From: a virus
Direction: 5' to 3' (one strand)
Virus record (IMG/VR): IMGVR_UViG_3300011113_000657
Span: 1 to 50,521 of that record
DNA length: 50,521 nucleotides
Shown here piece by piece: positions 48,713 through 50,521 of this stretch. A model generated the notes under the pieces. It worked only from the letters and a program-made list of their open reading frames with translations, was not told the DNA's origin and ran no database searches. The translations under genes were made by a program, and so were the position numbers. Within the stretch, counting starts at the first letter, position 1, and each line of letters begins with the position of its first letter.

Positions 48713-50521
48713 TTAACGCTTGCTATAATAAGTGCTACTTAAAATACCGCCAGGCCTTTGTTCTGCTACAAGAGTTCTGATGACCTGGTCTTTGATTTGT
48801 GAACTTAATAACTTTAATTTCTGATCTTGTTCTTCATTACTAGTACGACCTGTTTCAGAAGTAGATGTATTTTGATTATTTGACATATTGACTGTAATAT
48901 TTACATTATTTACAGAATTGTAATTACTGTCCGATATAATCCCCTCAGCTCCTGCATTTGAGGTAGATCCACCATTCGCAAACCTCTTGACTCTCCCAGT
49001 ATTTAAATCATCAAAGAATTTTTTGCCATATAAATTTACAGCTTCTCTGCGCATAACAAACTCTCCATCCATTAAGAGCGCTGGAATATTATCTTGATTT
49101 GATCCTCCTTTTGCAAATTTCTTAACTTGTCCACCAGAAGCAAGAAATGTTGATCCTGCAGCTCCAGCCCCCAAAAGGAAAGATAACCAAGCTCCTTTAG
49201 AAGCTGAGCTTTTTTGTTTATTATATTGATCCCTAATTTCTTGATTTAATCTTAGATTCTCTTTATATGCTTCTTCATTTGATTTACGTACATCATCTAC
49301 ATATTGAAGATATTTATCAATTTCATCAATTCTACTATTATAAAAATCTTCAGCTCTTCTTCTGGCTTCATTTTGAGGATTAGAAGAATCTAATATAGCT
49401 CTTAAATTTAAATTTGGTGCAATAGTCTTACCATCTTTTGGTCTATATAAAGTTTGACCAGTTTCTGGTACGGTAATTCCTTCAAAATCAGATGTAAAAT
49501 AATTATCATTAATAAAAGAAGCTTCTCCACCTCTAGCAAATTTTTGAACCCCTCCACCATATTTAAAATATTTAGAATCTCTCTCTCTATTATTAAGAGC
49601 TATGCCTGAAAAAGTATTAACACTTGAGGCACTATTAGACGAAGACTTTTGGGAAGCAATATGTCCTACAATACTTGTCATAATTGCTTGGACGCCAGCA
49701 TTAAATATAGCTTGTCGCGCTTCTCCACCAAGAAACTTTTTGGAAACTTTGCCTTCGTTTAACATTTGTAAATATTCTGGACCATATTTCTTAACAGCAT
49801 TTTTTCGTATAACATATTCTCCAGCACTTAGCATAGCAGGAACATCATCTTTTGTTCCAGATCCGCCAGTTACATTTCCACCAGAAGAATAGCCTTTTAT
49901 TAGTCCACCTTTTTTAAATCCAAATAAATTTCCAAAACCTCCACCGCCACCACCGCCCCCACCGCCCCCACCAAGTCCGAATATATTACTTGTGCTTCCA
50001 AAAAGTTTACCAAATAAAAGATTTGAACTAAACTCTAATGCAAGCTGTTGTATTTTATTAGATATATTAAGAGCAAACTTTTCAAATGCTTGGCCAGCAG
50101 TTACTGAACCCTGAGCAAATTCAAAGAAAGCATTATTAAATTCGCTCTTAATTGTTCTTGCTGTTTCTTTGGCTCCTAATTGTGCCTCACGAAATGAGTC
50201 TTCTGTTCTATAATCAAATTCATCAAAAAATGCTGCGCCAAAATCTTTTAATTGAGTTTCTTGACCAAGAATTCTGGCCTCTCTTGTTTCTTGTCTTCCT
50301 CCTCTAAAGTCTTCAGCAAATATACCTCCCACTTTTCTTTGATCTAATAATATTTTTTCGCGAAGAGCTTGTAGTCTTTTCCTATATTGATCTTCGGTAA
50401 TAATTGTTTTTTCTATATCTTTCTGATATTGCTCTTCTGTTATTTCTTTATTTGCAAGCTGGGCGTCTAATCTTTCTCTTCGGATTATTTCATCATTTAA
50501 TTGAGATCTAAGTTTTTCTGT
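48713..50521 (-). CDS. Tail tape-measure protein, C-terminal part
   Basis: The gene continues past the right edge; 602 C-terminal residues are visible on the minus strand, and the GTG at 50330-50332 is an internal valine. The N-terminal visible part is a charged helical coil (TEKLRSQLNDEIIRRERLD). FAQGSVTAGQAFEKFALNIS then leads to a segment like lambda gpH, followed by a long glycine run (GGGGGGGGGGF). Two copies of a tape-measure C-terminal module follow: DDVPAMLSAGEYVIRKNAVKK and DNIPALLMDGEFVMRREAVN, each preceded by a K-G-G-type turn. It sets tail length and helps in DNA entry. It is encoded opposite to the tail-tip operon. Confidence 0.85.
   Translation of the reverse strand, partial: TEKLRSQLNDEIIRRERLDAQLANKEITEEQYQKDIEKTIITEDQYRKRLQALREKILLDQRKVGGIFAEDFRGGRQETREARILGQETQLKDFGAAFFDEFDYRTEDSFREAQLGAKETARTIKSEFNNAFFEFAQGSVTAGQAFEKFALNISNKIQQLALEFSSNLLFGKLFGSTSNIFGLGGGGGGGGGGGGFGNLFGFKKGGLIKGYSSGGNVTGGSGTKDDVPAMLSAGEYVIRKNAVKKYGPEYLQMLNEGKVSKKFLGGEARQAIFNAGVQAIMTSIVGHIASQKSSSNSASSVNTFSGIALNNRERDSKYFKYGGGVQKFARGGEASFINDNYFTSDFEGITVPETGQTLYRPKDGKTIAPNLNLRAILDSSNPQNEARRRAEDFYNSRIDEIDKYLQYVDDVRKSNEEAYKENLRLNQEIRDQYNKQKSSASKGAWLSFLLGAGAAGSTFLASGGQVKKFAKGGSNQDNIPALLMDGEFVMRREAVNLYGKKFFDDLNTGRVKRFANGGSTSNAGAEGIISDSNYNSVNNVNITVNMSNNQNTSTSETGRTSNEEQDQKLKLLSSQIKDQVIRTLVAEQRPGGILSSTYYSKR

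Overview
This window is part of the genome of a tailed bacteriophage with a very AT-rich genome. The tail genes have the order and domain make-up of the lambda M-L-K-I-J tail-tip module, and a tape-measure protein is present, so a long non-contractile (siphovirus-like) tail is likely. Standard bacterial code fits every gene. The host cannot be named from this sequence. No capsid, portal, terminase or lysis enzyme lies in the window, so it is an internal segment of a larger genome.

Layout. 1-2.8 kb: end of an exostosin-like glycosyltransferase, a small sigma-like factor, a DUF736-like protein, a GT-B glycosyltransferase and an FmdB-like protein. 2.8-7.0 kb: class Ia ribonucleotide reductase (nrdA, nrdB), then a GIY-YIG endonuclease behind a start-blocking hairpin. 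7.0-9.0 kb: two small proteins, an unassigned structured-RNA candidate, a short ORF and a complete phage tmRNA. 9.0-10.5 kb: a probable virion protein and a 38-residue relative of its C-terminus. 10.5-22.9 kb: a glycan island of about a dozen glycosyltransferases and methyltransferases plus a GDP-mannose 4,6-dehydratase. It holds an overlapping GT11 (alpha-1,2-fucosyltransferase type) and GT6 (ABO type) pair, the two enzyme families that finish ABH blood-group antigens. 22.8-37.7 kb: replication and recombination (RecA-like recombinase, nucleases, DnaB, ThyX, primase, a DnaE-type polymerase split into PHP-like, exonuclease and polymerase genes, an SSB-like candidate), interrupted by a GT4/GT9 glycosyltransferase pair. 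37.7-40.6 kb: leftward genes including a cysteine-rich protein. 40.6-48.7 kb: rightward tail-tip operon. 48.7 kb to the end: C-terminal part of the leftward tape-measure gene.

Regulation is unusually readable. Ten genes have a TTGxxx-N16-18-TAxxxT promoter whose -10 box ends only 6-9 bases before the start codon, so their mRNAs should be leaderless. A second group, mostly virion genes plus the tmRNA, instead carries AAGTGTAA or a close variant, usually 8-9 bases before the start and with no visible -35 box. That looks like a one-box late promoter class, and the sigma-like protein at 431-1018 is the obvious candidate to read it. The early class serves replication and glycan genes, the late class virion-type genes.

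The best candidates for something new are the ABH-like glycan module, the two leaderless promoter classes, the tmRNA with a long basic tag, the neighbouring structured RNA, and the three-gene split of the DnaE polymerase.
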